Below, piece by piece: positions 1 through 9,939 of a stretch of 64,000 nucleotides of DNA. Each line of letters starts with the position of its first letter. The first letter of the stretch is position 1. The stretch comes from Saprospiraceae bacterium. Lineage in GTDB: Bacteria > Bacteroidota > Bacteroidia > Chitinophagales > Saprospiraceae. The DNA is taken from NCBI GenBank assembly GCA_019638455.1, contig JAHBTU010000005.1:341054-405053 (forward strand), in the 5' to 3' direction. The notes beneath the pieces were generated by a model. The model made no database searches and had not been told where the DNA came from. It worked only from the letters and a program-made list of their open reading frames with translations. Position numbers and translations under genes: made by a program.

Positions 1-6
1 TCACGG

Positions 7-41
7 CAGGCAAGAGCCTCGTCGCGCACGGCTCTTGCCTG
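7..41. terminator. Strong hairpin at window edge, probable terminator
   Basis: A perfect 12-bp inverted repeat (CAGGCAAGAGCC / GGCTCTTGCCTG) with an 11-base loop lies just before the peroxidase gene, followed on the plus strand by ATTTCAATTTTTTG. It probably ends an upstream gene lying outside the window. Confidence 0.55.
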
Positions 42-58
42 ATTTCAATTTTTTGAAA

Positions 59-1084
59 ATGAAGAACTCGTGCACTGTTTGGTTGCTACTAGTGTTGTTG
101 CTCGCCTCATGCGGCAAAGACGAACAACCATTTGCCGGAGTGCCACAACCCTCCAATTTTCCTCAGCCCGTCTATAATTTGGACAAAAACCCGGTGACGG
201 AAGCGGGCTTCGCGTTGGGAAAGCGCCTGTTCTTCGACCGTCTGCTTTCCCGCGACACCAGCACCGCCTGTGCGGATTGCCACATCTCTTACGCGGCATT
301 CAGCCACCCCGACCACCCCACGAGCCATGGGATAGACAATCTTTTCGGGCGGCGCAATGCGCTCCCCGTGCAGAATATGCTGTGGAGCAAGGAGTTCTTT
401 TGGGATGGGGGCGTACCCAACCTCGACCTCGTGCCGCTCAACGCCATCGAAAGCCCCGTGGAAATGGATGACAACTTGCCCAACGTGTTGAAAAAGCTGC
501 GCGCGCACCCAGAATACCCTGCCATGTTCGATGCCGCCTTTGGCACGCCGGAAGTCTCCACAGCCAGTTTCCTGCAAGCCCTCTCGCAGTTCATGGCCAT
601 GCTCGTGAGCGCCAACAGCCCTTACGACAAGTATGTGCGCAACGAGCCGGGCGGCAGCCTCTCCACGGACGAATTGGAGGGTATGGCCATTTTCAAACTC
701 AAATGTGCATCCTGCCACGCTACCGACCTCTTCACAGACCAGACCTATCGGAACAACGGAATCCTCGACGACTTTTCGCTCGACAAAGGCCGGTTTGAGG
801 TGAGCAGCCTGCCCGACGACGTGGGGCGTTTTCGCGTGCCCTCGCTCCGCAACGCGACGGCCACCAACCCCTATATGCACAACGGAAAATTCAAGACCCT
901 CTCGGCGGTGCTCGACCACTACGCCAGCGGGGTGAAAGACTCGCCCACGCTCGACCCGCTGCTGCGACAGCCCGACGGCACATTGGGCATCCCGCTTTCC
1001 GCAGATGAAAAAACGAAATTGCTGGCGTTCATAAAAACCTTGACAGACGAGGAGTTTTTGCGGGACAGAAGATTTGCGGAGTGA
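59..1084 (+). CDS. Di-haem cytochrome-c peroxidase (MauG/CcpA family) lipoprotein
   Basis: Member of the bacterial di-haem cytochrome-c peroxidase family, which reduces hydrogen peroxide in the periplasm with electrons from small cytochromes. Two CxxCH haem-binding motifs are visible, CADCH at about residue 71 and CASCH at about residue 216, at the spacing usual for the two-domain fold. The ATG at 59 is preferred over the upstream in-frame ATG at 35 because it begins a clean lipoprotein signal (MKNSCTVWLLLVLLLASC) with the lipobox cysteine at residue 18. The resulting 341 residues match the family length. A T-rich terminator follows at 1111. MauG-like oxidation of another substrate cannot be excluded from sequence. 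Confidence 0.9.
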   Translation: MKNSCTVWLLLVLLLASCGKDEQPFAGVPQPSNFPQPVYNLDKNPVTEAGFALGKRLFFDRLLSRDTSTACADCHISYAAFSHPDHPTSHGIDNLFGRRNALPVQNMLWSKEFFWDGGVPNLDLVPLNAIESPVEMDDNLPNVLKKLRAHPEYPAMFDAAFGTPEVSTASFLQALSQFMAMLVSANSPYDKYVRNEPGGSLSTDELEGMAIFKLKCASCHATDLFTDQTYRNNGILDDFSLDKGRFEVSSLPDDVGRFRVPSLRNATATNPYMHNGKFKTLSAVLDHYASGVKDSPTLDPLLRQPDGTLGIPLSADEKTKLLAFIKTLTDEEFLRDRRFAE

Positions 1085-1110
1085 GCCGTTATTTGCAAAA
1101 CTTTACCAGT

Positions 1111-1149
1111 AAAAAGTGCCGCGTTGTGTCAAGCGTGGCACTTTTTTTT
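1111..1149 (+). terminator. Rho-independent terminator after the peroxidase gene
   Basis: The arms AAAAAGTGCC and GGCACTTTTT pair over ten bases around a 16-base loop and run directly into eight T. It lies 27 bp after the peroxidase stop codon and before the pyrH start. Confidence 0.8.
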
Positions 1150-1203
1150 CGACCTTTGCCGCCACAAAATCTCCCCGCTAATTTAACGACCAAACCCAGT
1201 TCG

Positions 1204-1920
<717 letters not shown>

Positions 1921-1968
1921 TTAAAGTCATTGTTTCATGTCATCAAGAGTTATTGACTGTTGGTTTTT

Positions 1969-2071
1969 ATACCTTGATTCGCTAGGATTTGTCAGATGAC
2001 CATGATTGATTTTCCTGATTTTGAACAGATTGCGCTTTCAGCCATGCCCAAAACCTGGCGGAGCGAAGTAT
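1969..2071 (+). repeat. Intergenic repeat family E, copy 1
   Basis: About 103 bp sharing its ends (ATACCTTGATTCGC ... GCGAAGTAT) and a central block (CCTGATTTTGAACAGATT then GCCATGCCCAAAAC) with copies at 6380-6481 and, inverted, 44342-44440. It sits between pyrH and the exonuclease gene. One frame reads as a short peptide containing PDFEQIALSAMPKTW. Confidence 0.75.
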
Positions 2072-2103
2072 AATGACTTTATGACTCTTAATGACCCTTT
2101 TTT

Positions 2104-2871
2104 ATGCTCAACATCATCTCCTACAACGTCAACGGCATTCGCTCGGCCATCACCAAAGGCTTTTGGGAATGGCTCGCCGAAGAATCGCCCGACATGATAT
2201 GCCTGCAAGAAACAAAGGCGCAACCGCACGACGTGCCGCTCTTGGAACTTGAGGCGCTCGGCTACCGCCATGTCTTCCATTCCGCCGAAAAAAAGGGCTA
2301 CAGCGGCGTGGCGACTTTTTCCAAAAAAGCGCCCGACAACGTCGTGTTCGGCTGCGGAATGGAAAAATACGACCGCGAAGGCCGCATCGTGCGCACCGAT
2401 TTCGGCGACTGGAGCTTGCTGAATTGTTATTTCCCTTCCGGCACGACAGGCGAAGAAAGGCAGGCGTTCAAAATGGTTTTCCTCGACGATTTTTTCCAAT
2501 GGGTTCAGGAGCTGAAAAAGGAGCGGCCGCGCCTCATCGTGGCAGGCGATTACAACATCGCGCACACCGAAATTGACATCCACGACCCCAAAGGCAACAA
2601 AAAAACCAGCGGCTTCCTGCCCGAAGAGCGGGCTTGGATGACGAAATGGTTTGAGAGCGGCTTCACCGATTCATTCCGCCACAAACACCCCGACTTGGTG
2701 GAGTACAGTTGGTGGAGCTTCCGCGCCGGCGCGCGCGGCAACAACAAGGGATGGCGGATTGACTATCAATCCGTGTCGGACAACCTGAAGGGCCGCATCG
2801 CGGAAGTCGGGCATTTGACGCAAGTGACGCACTCCGACCATTGCCCGTTAAAAATGACGATTGACCTCTGA
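2104..2871 (+). CDS. xth: Exodeoxyribonuclease III (AP endonuclease family)
   Basis: Member of the exonuclease III / AP endonuclease (EEP) family, which cleaves DNA at abasic sites during base-excision repair. Visible active-site motifs are the asparagine in YNVNGIRS at residues 7-14, the metal-binding glutamate in QETKAQ at 35-40, GDYNIAH near residue 147 and the catalytic Asp-His pair in SDHCPL near 243-248. At 255 residues it has the normal single-domain length. The gene starts 32 bp after the family-E repeat. Confidence 0.93.
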   Translation: MLNIISYNVNGIRSAITKGFWEWLAEESPDMICLQETKAQPHDVPLLELEALGYRHVFHSAEKKGYSGVATFSKKAPDNVVFGCGMEKYDREGRIVRTDFGDWSLLNCYFPSGTTGEERQAFKMVFLDDFFQWVQELKKERPRLIVAGDYNIAHTEIDIHDPKGNKKTSGFLPEERAWMTKWFESGFTDSFRHKHPDLVEYSWWSFRAGARGNNKGWRIDYQSVSDNLKGRIAEVGHLTQVTHSDHCPLKMTIDL

Positions 2872-3128
2872 TGCGGCTCATGGGGAACGCTTGTTTTTGA
2901 GAAACAAACAATACGGCAATTGGGTGTTTGAGGTGGCTTGTTCGCGCCGTTCGTTGTTTGTTTGAAAAAATTTAGTGGCGCTACCAAAGGGCGAGGGCGT
3001 TCGTTTCCGCCAAAAAATATACCTTTCCCCTCGAAAAAATTGATGTTCGGAACCCATGCGGCCGCTTCCCTTGCCTGAGGCATGAAGAGCAGCAGCATTT
3101 CCGAACAACCGCGTCCGCCACCGCAACG

Positions 3129-4109
3129 ATGAAAGACCGATTTCTCTCCTGGGCCTCCGCCCTGCGCATCGGAAGCCACACCTTCCCCGCTACGCTGCTG
3201 CTCGTGATGTTGGCCACGTTTGCGGCATTGGGGCTGGGGCCTTCGCTCCATTTTGTTTTCGGCTCGGGCTGGGTGGCTCCTTTGGTATTGACGCTGCTTC
3301 TTTTTTTTGCGTTGATGTTTTTCAAAAATCTGATTTTTAAAAACATATACAAAAACGCGCCCACAGAGGGGGAGGCGGCCTTGTTGGAATATCTGGTACA
3401 GCAAAACGTGTCGGGCACTCCCGGCGAGGAAGAGGTGGAGATGGAACTGCTCGAAAATGCGCTTCATCTCAAGCAGGTGCGCGCCCACGACTGCATGGCC
3501 CCCCGCCCCGAAATCGTGCACATTGACGTGCAAGCATCGGTGGCCGAGCTGCGCCAGCTGTTCATAGAGAGCAGCCTGTCGCGCATCCTGGTGACCGAGG
3601 GCGAGCTGGACAACGTGTTGGGTTATGTGCACGTGCAACAGCTGTTTTCCAAGCCGAGCAATATACGCAGCATAGTGATGCCCATCAAGTTCGTGCCGGA
3701 GACTATTCAGGTGAATGATTTGCTCAACAAGTTCATCAAAAACCGCACGAACATCGCCTGTGTGGTGGATGAATACGGCAGTCTCGCGGGGCTTGTCACG
3801 CTGGAGGACGCGCTCGAACAACTTTTTGGTGACATTGACGACGAACACGACCAAGAAGAGTTCATCGAGGTGCAAATATCGGACAAGGAGTATCTGCTCT
3901 CCGGGCGCCTCGATGTGGATTATCTCAACGAAAAATATCCCGCACTCGCCTTGCCGGAAGGCGACTACAACACGCTTTCGGGGTATTTGGTGATGACGAC
4001 CCAGACGATTCCCGAACAGGGCGCTCGGCTGGAATTGGATGGCAAGACCTTCGTGCTCGAGCTGGTGAGCGACAAGAAAATAGAGACCGTGCGCGTGTTG
4101 CTCCAATGA
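3129..4109 (+). CDS. CBS-pair / CorC_HlyC domain membrane protein
   Basis: Related to the CNNM/CorC (HlyC) family implicated in magnesium and metal ion transport. Two hydrophobic segments at about residues 18-38 and 48-68 precede a tandem CBS region (about 110-235, including APRPEIVHID and VVDEYGSLAGLVTLEDALEQLFGDI) and a C-terminal CorC_HlyC domain (about 250-325, with GDYNTLSGYLVM). Classical members carry a DUF21 domain with four membrane spans; this 326-residue protein has only two hydrophobic segments and no recognisable DUF21, so it may be a regulatory form instead of a complete transporter. The 257 bp upstream hold no recognisable gene. Confidence 0.85.
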   Translation: MKDRFLSWASALRIGSHTFPATLLLVMLATFAALGLGPSLHFVFGSGWVAPLVLTLLLFFALMFFKNLIFKNIYKNAPTEGEAALLEYLVQQNVSGTPGEEEVEMELLENALHLKQVRAHDCMAPRPEIVHIDVQASVAELRQLFIESSLSRILVTEGELDNVLGYVHVQQLFSKPSNIRSIVMPIKFVPETIQVNDLLNKFIKNRTNIACVVDEYGSLAGLVTLEDALEQLFGDIDDEHDQEEFIEVQISDKEYLLSGRLDVDYLNEKYPALALPEGDYNTLSGYLVMTTQTIPEQGARLELDGKTFVLELVSDKKIETVRVLLQ

Positions 4110-4176
4110 GGCACTGGCGTTGCAAAAGGAAATTCGGCATCTCTCCTTACCCTCAACCGTAATTTTTCATCCCAAT

Positions 4177-5607
4177 ATGTTGAAAAGATTTTTTTTCATC
4201 CCCCTCTTTGTCGGCATCGCCACGGTGGCCGTTGCCGCGCATATCACTGGCACATTCAAAAACGCCGCGCCCGGCGACCGGGTCGAACTGTTCGTGCCGC
4301 ACTACTATGTGGATGGCCGCAGCAGCCATTTTTGGGCTGAGCTGGACGGCCAGCTGTCGTTCGTCATGGAGGCGCAATTGCCGGAGGCCCAGTTGGCCTT
4401 TTTAAAATACAACGAGGACCGCTTGCCGATTTTTCTCGAGCCAGACGATACGCTGGGTATTCGAGCGGATATTTTTCAGTTCCCGGTGGTTGTCGCCTTC
4501 AGCGGGCGCGGCAGCGCGAACAACCGCCTTTTGCAGCAGTATTTCAAAATCAACCCGCCCGACTACGACGAACTGAACAACATCCGATTCAAAATCGGCC
4601 AGTGGTGGGCGGTGGTGGAACAGGTGATGAACGAGCGGATGGAAGCGTTGGCCCCGACGGATTTCAAGGATTTCTTGGATAAGCGCCGGGAGGCTGCCTC
4701 CGCCCTGCTCGACGACTTTTCGGCCAAACACCCCAACACGCTCACGCCTGCTTTTTTCGACTGGATGGCGGCTGACATTACCTACGATTGGGCTTACCAC
4801 CTGTTGTTCTATGGTCAGGTGTACGCCAATCGCTACCAGATTCAGCCCCCGTTTTTCGACTTTCTCGATGAGGCTCCCATCATCAGCGAGGCGATTGGCA
4901 ACGATTGGTACCGCCATTTCTTGCAGGTACTGGTGGCGCGACAAGTGGCAAAGACGGGCCAGTTGGAGAATTTCTACGCCCGCCAATACGAGCTGGCCGG
5001 GCAGATGCTATCGGGCAAGTCGCTTGCGTTTTTTCACTCTGAGATGATACGCATGGCTTTCACTGGCGAACGCTACCGCGAGATTTTGCCCTATTACACC
5101 CAATTTTTGCAAACAAACGAGTACCCGGCCTACGACGCAAAAATCACGGGGCTATATGAAAAAATAGCCCGCGTGTCGCCGGGCACGTTGGCTCCGCCTT
5201 TTACCGGGAATGACTCGGATGGCCGGGCGGTTCGCTTGGCACAATTTCGCGGGCGCGTGGTGTATCTCAATTTTTGGGCGAGTTGGTGCAGTGCCTGTTT
5301 GAAAAAAATGGAGATGTTCGACAACTACGCTGCCGAGCTCAACAGCCGAGGCATCGAAATAGTGAACGTGTCCATTGACGAAAATCCGGCGAACTGGCGT
5401 GCCTCGCTGACGGCGCGTGGCTTCAAGGGCTACCATGTGCTGGCATCGTCGGGCTACGACCGCAACATCGCCCTCACCTATGGGGTGGAGACGGTGCCGC
5501 AGTATTTCATCATCACCAAAAATGGTTCTTTTGCCGACAAGCCTACTGGCAATCAGCCCGAAGACATCAAGCAACAGCTGCTTCAAATCGCGGCAAAGTC
5601 CTATTAA
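4177..5607 (+). CDS. TlpA-like thioredoxin-domain protein, exported
   Basis: Periplasmic thiol-disulfide oxidoreductase of the TlpA/ResA type. A signal peptide (MLKRFFFIPLFVGIATVAVAA) supports the ATG at 4177 over the in-frame start at 4120. The first 340 residues form an N-terminal region resembling the DUF4369-type domain common before Bacteroidota thioredoxins, and the last 135 form a thioredoxin domain with the active site WCSAC at residues 370-374 and a later cis-Pro-like segment (ETVPQYFII). The following GGGP synthase starts on the base after this stop codon, so the two are probably co-transcribed. Its redox partner is unknown. Confidence 0.88.
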   Translation: MLKRFFFIPLFVGIATVAVAAHITGTFKNAAPGDRVELFVPHYYVDGRSSHFWAELDGQLSFVMEAQLPEAQLAFLKYNEDRLPIFLEPDDTLGIRADIFQFPVVVAFSGRGSANNRLLQQYFKINPPDYDELNNIRFKIGQWWAVVEQVMNERMEALAPTDFKDFLDKRREAASALLDDFSAKHPNTLTPAFFDWMAADITYDWAYHLLFYGQVYANRYQIQPPFFDFLDEAPIISEAIGNDWYRHFLQVLVARQVAKTGQLENFYARQYELAGQMLSGKSLAFFHSEMIRMAFTGERYREILPYYTQFLQTNEYPAYDAKITGLYEKIARVSPGTLAPPFTGNDSDGRAVRLAQFRGRVVYLNFWASWCSACLKKMEMFDNYAAELNSRGIEIVNVSIDENPANWRASLTARGFKGYHVLASSGYDRNIALTYGVETVPQYFIITKNGSFADKPTGNQPEDIKQQLLQIAAKSY

Positions 5608-6369
5608 ATGACAGTCAACGACAAAGGTATCTACACAGGCTTGCTGGAAGCCAAGCAGCAGGGCGAAAAACGGCTGGCCGTGCTTTTCGACCCCGATAAG
5701 CTCCGCCTTAAAAAGATGGAAGCGGCGCTGGAATTGGCCGTAGAGTGTGGGGTGGACTACTTTTTTATCGGCGGCAGTCTGGTGGTGAACAACATGCTCG
5801 ACGGCCTGCTTGCCCAAATCAGGCAGCGTTGTGCCATTCCCCTTGTTCTTTTTCCGGGCAACTCTTTCCAACTCAGTTATCGCGCCGATGCTATCTTGTT
5901 CCTGTCGCTCATCAGCGGTCGCAACCCGGAGTTGCTCATCGGCCAGCACGTCATCTCCGCGCCTTTTCTGAAAATGTCGCCGCTCGAAATCATCAGCACC
6001 GGCTACATACTCGTGGATGGCGGCGTGATGACTTCCGTGCAGTATATGTCGAACACTTACCCCATCCCGGCGCACAAGGACGACATCGCCGTGTGCACGG
6101 CATTGGCTGGCGAGTTGTTGGGCTTGAAGCTTATGTATCTGGATGCGGGTTCGGGTGCCCAAACGCCCGTCGCCGAGCGGATGATAGAGGCGGTGAGCGG
6201 GGCCGTGAGTGTGCCGCTGATTGTGGGTGGCGGCATTCGCACGCCGGAAAAAGTGGCGGCCAACCTTCGCGCCGGCGCGGACTTGGTGGTGGTGGGCAGC
6301 ATGGTGGAGCAAGACCCCGCCGTGATAAGGGAGATGGCTGCGGCGGTCAGGGATTTTCAGAGGGTTTAG
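5608..6369 (+). CDS. Geranylgeranylglyceryl phosphate synthase (group II PcrB/GGGPS)
   Basis: Member of the GGGPS/PcrB family, which joins a polyprenyl diphosphate to sn-glycerol-1-phosphate on a TIM-barrel fold; group II enzymes are known in Bacteroidota. Signatures are the metal-binding FDPDK at residues 27-31, FIGGS at about 52-56, YLDAGSGAQTP, the phosphate-binding VGGGIRTPE and VVGSMVE. At 253 residues the length is normal. The ATG immediately follows the TAA of the thioredoxin gene. The physiological product in these bacteria is not settled. Confidence 0.92.
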   Translation: MTVNDKGIYTGLLEAKQQGEKRLAVLFDPDKLRLKKMEAALELAVECGVDYFFIGGSLVVNNMLDGLLAQIRQRCAIPLVLFPGNSFQLSYRADAILFLSLISGRNPELLIGQHVISAPFLKMSPLEIISTGYILVDGGVMTSVQYMSNTYPIPAHKDDIAVCTALAGELLGLKLMYLDAGSGAQTPVAERMIEAVSGAVSVPLIVGGGIRTPEKVAANLRAGADLVVVGSMVEQDPAVIREMAAAVRDFQRV

Positions 6370-6379
6370 AGGCTGTTTT

Positions 6380-6481
6380 ATACCTTGATTCGCTCGGATT
6401 TGTCAGCTGTCATGCTCGCTCTTCCTGATTTTGAACAGATTTCGCTTTTAGCCATGCCCAAAACTTGACGACGCGAAGTAT
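6380..6481 (+). repeat. Intergenic repeat family E, copy 2
   Basis: About 102 bp with the same ends and central block as 1969-2071, placed 11 bp after the GGGP synthase stop. The GTCATT-rich words that follow (6481-6515) resemble sequence after copy 1 and at 61290-61320. Confidence 0.75.
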
Positions 6482-6592
6482 TAGTCATTGGGGGGCATTG
6501 GGGGTCATTGGTTTTTTTGGGGGGCATTTTCACAAACAAAGGATTTATTGTATCAAAGGAACGCTTCTTAAGAATGGAGTGTTGGGAGCGGT

Positions 6593-6600
6593 TACATTTG
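6593..6600 (+). promoter_or_regulatory. Candidate -7 box for rsgA
   Basis: TACATTTG matches the Bacteroidota -7 consensus TAnnTTTG and lies 28 bp before the rsgA ATG. No convincing -33 TTG was found at the expected distance. Confidence 0.4.
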
Positions 6601-6628
6601 CCCTTTCTGAGGCAAAGCCATTGCGAAT

Positions 6629-7579
6629 ATGCAAACCGGAACCGTCATAAAATCCACTGGCAGCTGGTACAACGTCCGAATGGACGAGACCCGCGAAGTG
6701 CTGCAATGTCGCATCGTCGGCAAATTTCGCCTCGACGATGTGCCCCTCACCAACCCTGTTGCCGTCGGCGACCGCGTGGAGGTGCAGCCTGAAGGCTCGG
6801 AACAAGGGTTGATAAAAACCATCCTTCCGCGCCGCAACTATGTGGTGCGCCAATCGCCACGCCGCAAACACGACCTGCACCTGCTGGCGGCCAACATAGA
6901 CCAAGCCGTGCTCATCACCACCATCGTGCAGCCTACCCTCAAACCGGGCTTCATTGACCGTTTCCTGGTGATGACCGAACGCGACGAAATCCCCGTCACC
7001 ATCGTGTTCAACAAAGCCGATTTGTACGACGAAGCAGCTATGGAAACCTTCGGCGAAATGAAGGAAGTGTATGAAAAAATCGGCTACGGCATCCTGCTGA
7101 CCTCGGTGCCGCAGGGCATTGGGCTGGAGCACTTAAAACATCTGTTGAAAGACAAAACCACGCTGATGAGCGGACAATCGGGCGTGGGCAAGAGCAGCCT
7201 TGTGAACGCCATTCAGCCCCATCTCCAACTCCGCACGGGCGATATCAGCGATTACTCCGGCAAAGGGCAGCACACCACGACGTTCGCCGAAATGTTCGAC
7301 CTCGACTTTGGCGGCTCACTCATTGACACGCCCGGCATCAAAACACTGGCCTTCAACGACAAAGACAAGGCTAACATCGCTCACAGCTTCCGCGAATTTT
7401 TTGCCCTGTCCGAACACTGCAAGTTTGGCGGTGCTTGCCTGCATCGCAACGAGCCGGGCTGCGCCGTGCATGAGGCACTGCGCCGAGGCGAGGTAAGCGA
7501 ATTGCGCTACCTGAATTACTTGGGCTTGCTCGACGAGGTGGAAGAGCAAAACTATTGGGAAAGGCAAAAGACTTTTTGA
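6629..7579 (+). CDS. rsgA: Ribosome small-subunit biogenesis GTPase RsgA
   Basis: Circularly permuted GTPase that acts in late 30S ribosomal subunit maturation. The domain order is typical: N-terminal OB fold (about 1-75), a GTPase domain with permuted motifs (NKAD at 128-131, P-loop GQSGVGKSS at 182-190, DTPG at 233-236) and a C-terminal zinc knuckle with ligands C264, C270, H272 and C278. At 316 residues it is normal length. It is convergent with the M14 peptidase gene, whose stop lies only 9 bp away. Confidence 0.96.
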   Translation: MQTGTVIKSTGSWYNVRMDETREVLQCRIVGKFRLDDVPLTNPVAVGDRVEVQPEGSEQGLIKTILPRRNYVVRQSPRRKHDLHLLAANIDQAVLITTIVQPTLKPGFIDRFLVMTERDEIPVTIVFNKADLYDEAAMETFGEMKEVYEKIGYGILLTSVPQGIGLEHLKHLLKDKTTLMSGQSGVGKSSLVNAIQPHLQLRTGDISDYSGKGQHTTTFAEMFDLDFGGSLIDTPGIKTLAFNDKDKANIAHSFREFFALSEHCKFGGACLHRNEPGCAVHEALRRGEVSELRYLNYLGLLDEVEEQNYWERQKTF

Positions 7580-7588
7580 GCCGCGTGC

Positions 7589-9352
7589 TTATTTTAGTGG
7601 CAAATCCACTGCCTTCACCACGCGCCCCACGGGATACATGCGGTGCGATGGCTCGTACCATGGCGATTTGCGATACACCCAATCCAACTGCGCCGAGGCA
7701 CTGGCGGCAAACTCTGGGTCGGCGGCGCGTTTCGCCTCCAACTCGGCTCGCACGGCGGGGTTTTCTTTCAAAAACTGCGCGGCCAAATCTTCAAAAACGT
7801 AGGCTGAAAAATACTCCTTCTGCATGAGGATGGGGTCGAAAAAATTCCAAGCCACCCAAGAGTCGGGCGCGTTCGGCTCGAGCGTTTCGAGCAAGTAACG
7901 GTTGGCGTTTTGGTTGGTGAAAATGACGAAATCGCCTTTGTGGAATTTTCGCCGCATCGTCTTTTTCTCCGATTGAATGTTGTAGTGAAAATAGTGTCCC
8001 TCCCAATGGTTGCGTGTTTTGAAATCCCGAATGAAGTAGGTTTCCGTCTCTATCTCCACGTCTTTTTTCAACTGATACATTTCCACCTCGTTGATTCGGA
8101 GGCGCTCCAACACGTTTTCCCATGCTTGGGGGATGATGTAGGCATACGGTTTTTCGACCGTGACTTGGGGCTTGAAGTAATTGTAGTAGGGAATCGGCTT
8201 TTCGTACGGCTCGGAGCGGTCGTACCACAGGCGCGGCAGCCCGCTTACCTCAGAGGGTTTGTATTTGGCCGCGTAGCCTTTGAAATGGAGCGTGTCGCGT
8301 CGGCTGGGGTCTAGGGTCCATTCGATGACGAATGCTCGCTTGGTGCGGGTGCGCTCGAAGGCTTCGGCGCGTGCTTTGCCGAGTGCTTGGGAGTTGGCGG
8401 TGATGAATTTGACCACCACATCCATGAAGTGATAATTGCTCCACAGCCTGTCGGCGAAAGGTTTGAGCATGTGTGTTTCGGGCATGAAGCCGATGGTGTT
8501 CCAGAGGGAAGCATAGCCAGTGGAGTATCGGCCATAGTCGCAAAAGCCGCTGATGCCGCTGTCGGGCGTTTCGCCGGGGCCATCCACATAAGGTATCATT
8601 TCCCAGTTGCGCTTTTTCATTTCGCCGTAGAGGGCGGGCAGCATTGTTTCCTGCAAAAACGAGCCGAGCGGTGCCTCCAGCTTGTCGTGCTGGGTGGCAA
8701 TCAGCGTCATGGTGTATTGGTAATCGGCGCCATTGCTTGTGTGGTTGTCCACAAAAATATCGGGCATCCAAGTTTGGAAAATGTGGTTGAAGGTGCGGGC
8801 ATTGCGCGAATCGCACTTTACGAAGTCGCGGTTGAGGTCGTAGTTGCGGGCATTGCCGCGAAAGCCGTAGGATTCGGGGCCATCCTGATTGGCGCGGCTG
8901 AATGAGTTGCGGTTGAGGCAGCCGTCCACGTTATAGACTGGAATGACGACGATGACCAAGTCTTTCAGGAGTTTGAGCAGTTTTGGGTCGCCCAGATAGT
9001 CGCGCAGCAGCAGGATGGTCGCGTCAATTCCCTCCGGCTCGCCGGGGTGTATGCCATTGTTGATGAGCAGGATGCGCTTGCCGGAGCGTCGTATTTTTTG
9101 TGGGTCGAACTCTCCGCTGACCGAGAGCACCGCCATGTGCAGCGGCTCTCCGCTGTCAGTGCTACCGACGGTCGTCAGGTTGAAAATCGCGGGGTATGCC
9201 TTCGCCATTTTCTTGTAGCAAGCGATGATTTCGGCGTAGGTGAGGGTTTGGTTGGGATTGGTCTCAAACGGAATGGTGAATAGCGGCATAGGACGCGAGG
9301 TTTTGCAGTTTGTGAGTGGCAGTAAAAGCAAGAGGAGACAGGATGTGCGCAT
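7589..9352 (-). CDS. M14-family zinc metallopeptidase, lipoprotein
   Basis: Carboxypeptidase-A-type (M14) peptidase predicted to act in the cell envelope. The start at 9352 gives a lipoprotein signal with lipobox LTNC at residues 13-16; the longer upstream form lacks this logic. Zinc ligands are visible as H102 and E105 in IHPGEPEG and H204 in FVDNHTS; the NRDF motif at 174-177 matches the substrate-binding Asn-Arg pair. The catalytic glutamate of the family should lie further downstream and was not assigned. The protein has 587 residues, so about 250 follow the core domain without a recognisable fold. Confidence 0.88.
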   Translation of the reverse strand: MRTSCLLLLLLPLTNCKTSRPMPLFTIPFETNPNQTLTYAEIIACYKKMAKAYPAIFNLTTVGSTDSGEPLHMAVLSVSGEFDPQKIRRSGKRILLINNGIHPGEPEGIDATILLLRDYLGDPKLLKLLKDLVIVVIPVYNVDGCLNRNSFSRANQDGPESYGFRGNARNYDLNRDFVKCDSRNARTFNHIFQTWMPDIFVDNHTSNGADYQYTMTLIATQHDKLEAPLGSFLQETMLPALYGEMKKRNWEMIPYVDGPGETPDSGISGFCDYGRYSTGYASLWNTIGFMPETHMLKPFADRLWSNYHFMDVVVKFITANSQALGKARAEAFERTRTKRAFVIEWTLDPSRRDTLHFKGYAAKYKPSEVSGLPRLWYDRSEPYEKPIPYYNYFKPQVTVEKPYAYIIPQAWENVLERLRINEVEMYQLKKDVEIETETYFIRDFKTRNHWEGHYFHYNIQSEKKTMRRKFHKGDFVIFTNQNANRYLLETLEPNAPDSWVAWNFFDPILMQKEYFSAYVFEDLAAQFLKENPAVRAELEAKRAADPEFAASASAQLDWVYRKSPWYEPSHRMYPVGRVVKAVDLPLK

Positions 9353-9485
9353 TTTTGGAGGGCGAAGGTCGGGGATTTGGGGAAAAGTGCAACTCCTCGC
9401 GCCCGCGTTCACATTTCCTTTCGAGAACGAAGTGATACTGCCCGAGCATGAATAGCTGATAAACTATTTAAAATAAAACGCTGTG

Positions 9486-9787
9486 CACACTGCTGGACAT
9501 TTTCAAATTTGCCCCGAAGTCACAAAGACGCAAAGCAAAATGCTCATTGATTTATACCCAGATTAAAGAAGATTCGAACCTGCCGGTTGGCAAGGCAGGG
9601 ATTTCCTTGATTGATTTGCATGATTTCCAAAGGATTGCGAGCACCGTTCGTTCAAAACCACCTTGTCAGACCCTGTACTCAGGGGCTTGCCCGGCCAAGT
9701 GGAAGCGGACGGGGCTGATTTGCGTTGACTATACCACATTTTATGCCTTTGCGTCTTTGCAGCACAAAAATAATGTCCGGTAGTGTG
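9486..9787 (+). repeat. Intergenic repeat family B, copy 1, split by family A
   Basis: The ends CACACTGCTGGACATT and AATGTCCGGTAGTGTG form imperfect inverted repeats. Outside 9553-9733 the sequence matches, base for base with few changes, the reverse complement of the intact 123-bp element at 44538-44660. The interior is interrupted by a family-A repeat. The 587-bp gap between 9353 and 9939 holds no other recognisable feature. Confidence 0.8.
9553..9733 (+). repeat. Intergenic repeat family A, copy 1 (nested in family B)
   Basis: About 181 bp running from TATACCCAGATTAAAG to TTGCGTTGACTATA. Near-identical copies lie, inverted, at 36605-36784, 47449-47629 and 56046-56225, and a fragment at 44506-44537. 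It contains the word CTTGCCCGGCCAAG and an open frame of about 60 codons (NLPVGKAGISLIDLHDFQ) that lacks signs of being a real protein. Confidence 0.85.
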
Positions 9788-9939
9788 AACGCTGTGTCCT
9801 CTGTGTCTTTGTCTTTTCTTATTGTCTCCATTGGGATGGCGTAGTTTCCCCAACAATCTCGGTGTGGCATATCGGTCAATTCTCAAATTAGCGCCTTGCC
9901 CCATTCTCAAATTAGCACACTACCCCATTCCTTTGCGGT

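Noticed and set aside
2766..4106. 446-codon minus-strand frame
   Set aside because: It is a shadow of the CBS/CorC gene; the sense frame has clear domains.
5152..6312. 386-codon minus-strand frame
   Set aside because: Overlaps the thioredoxin and GGGP synthase genes, which carry the family motifs.
9547..9783. 78-codon frame over repeat A (NLPVGKAGISLIDL...)
   Set aside because: Recurs with every copy of the repeat, has no independent start signal and ends in flanking repeat B.
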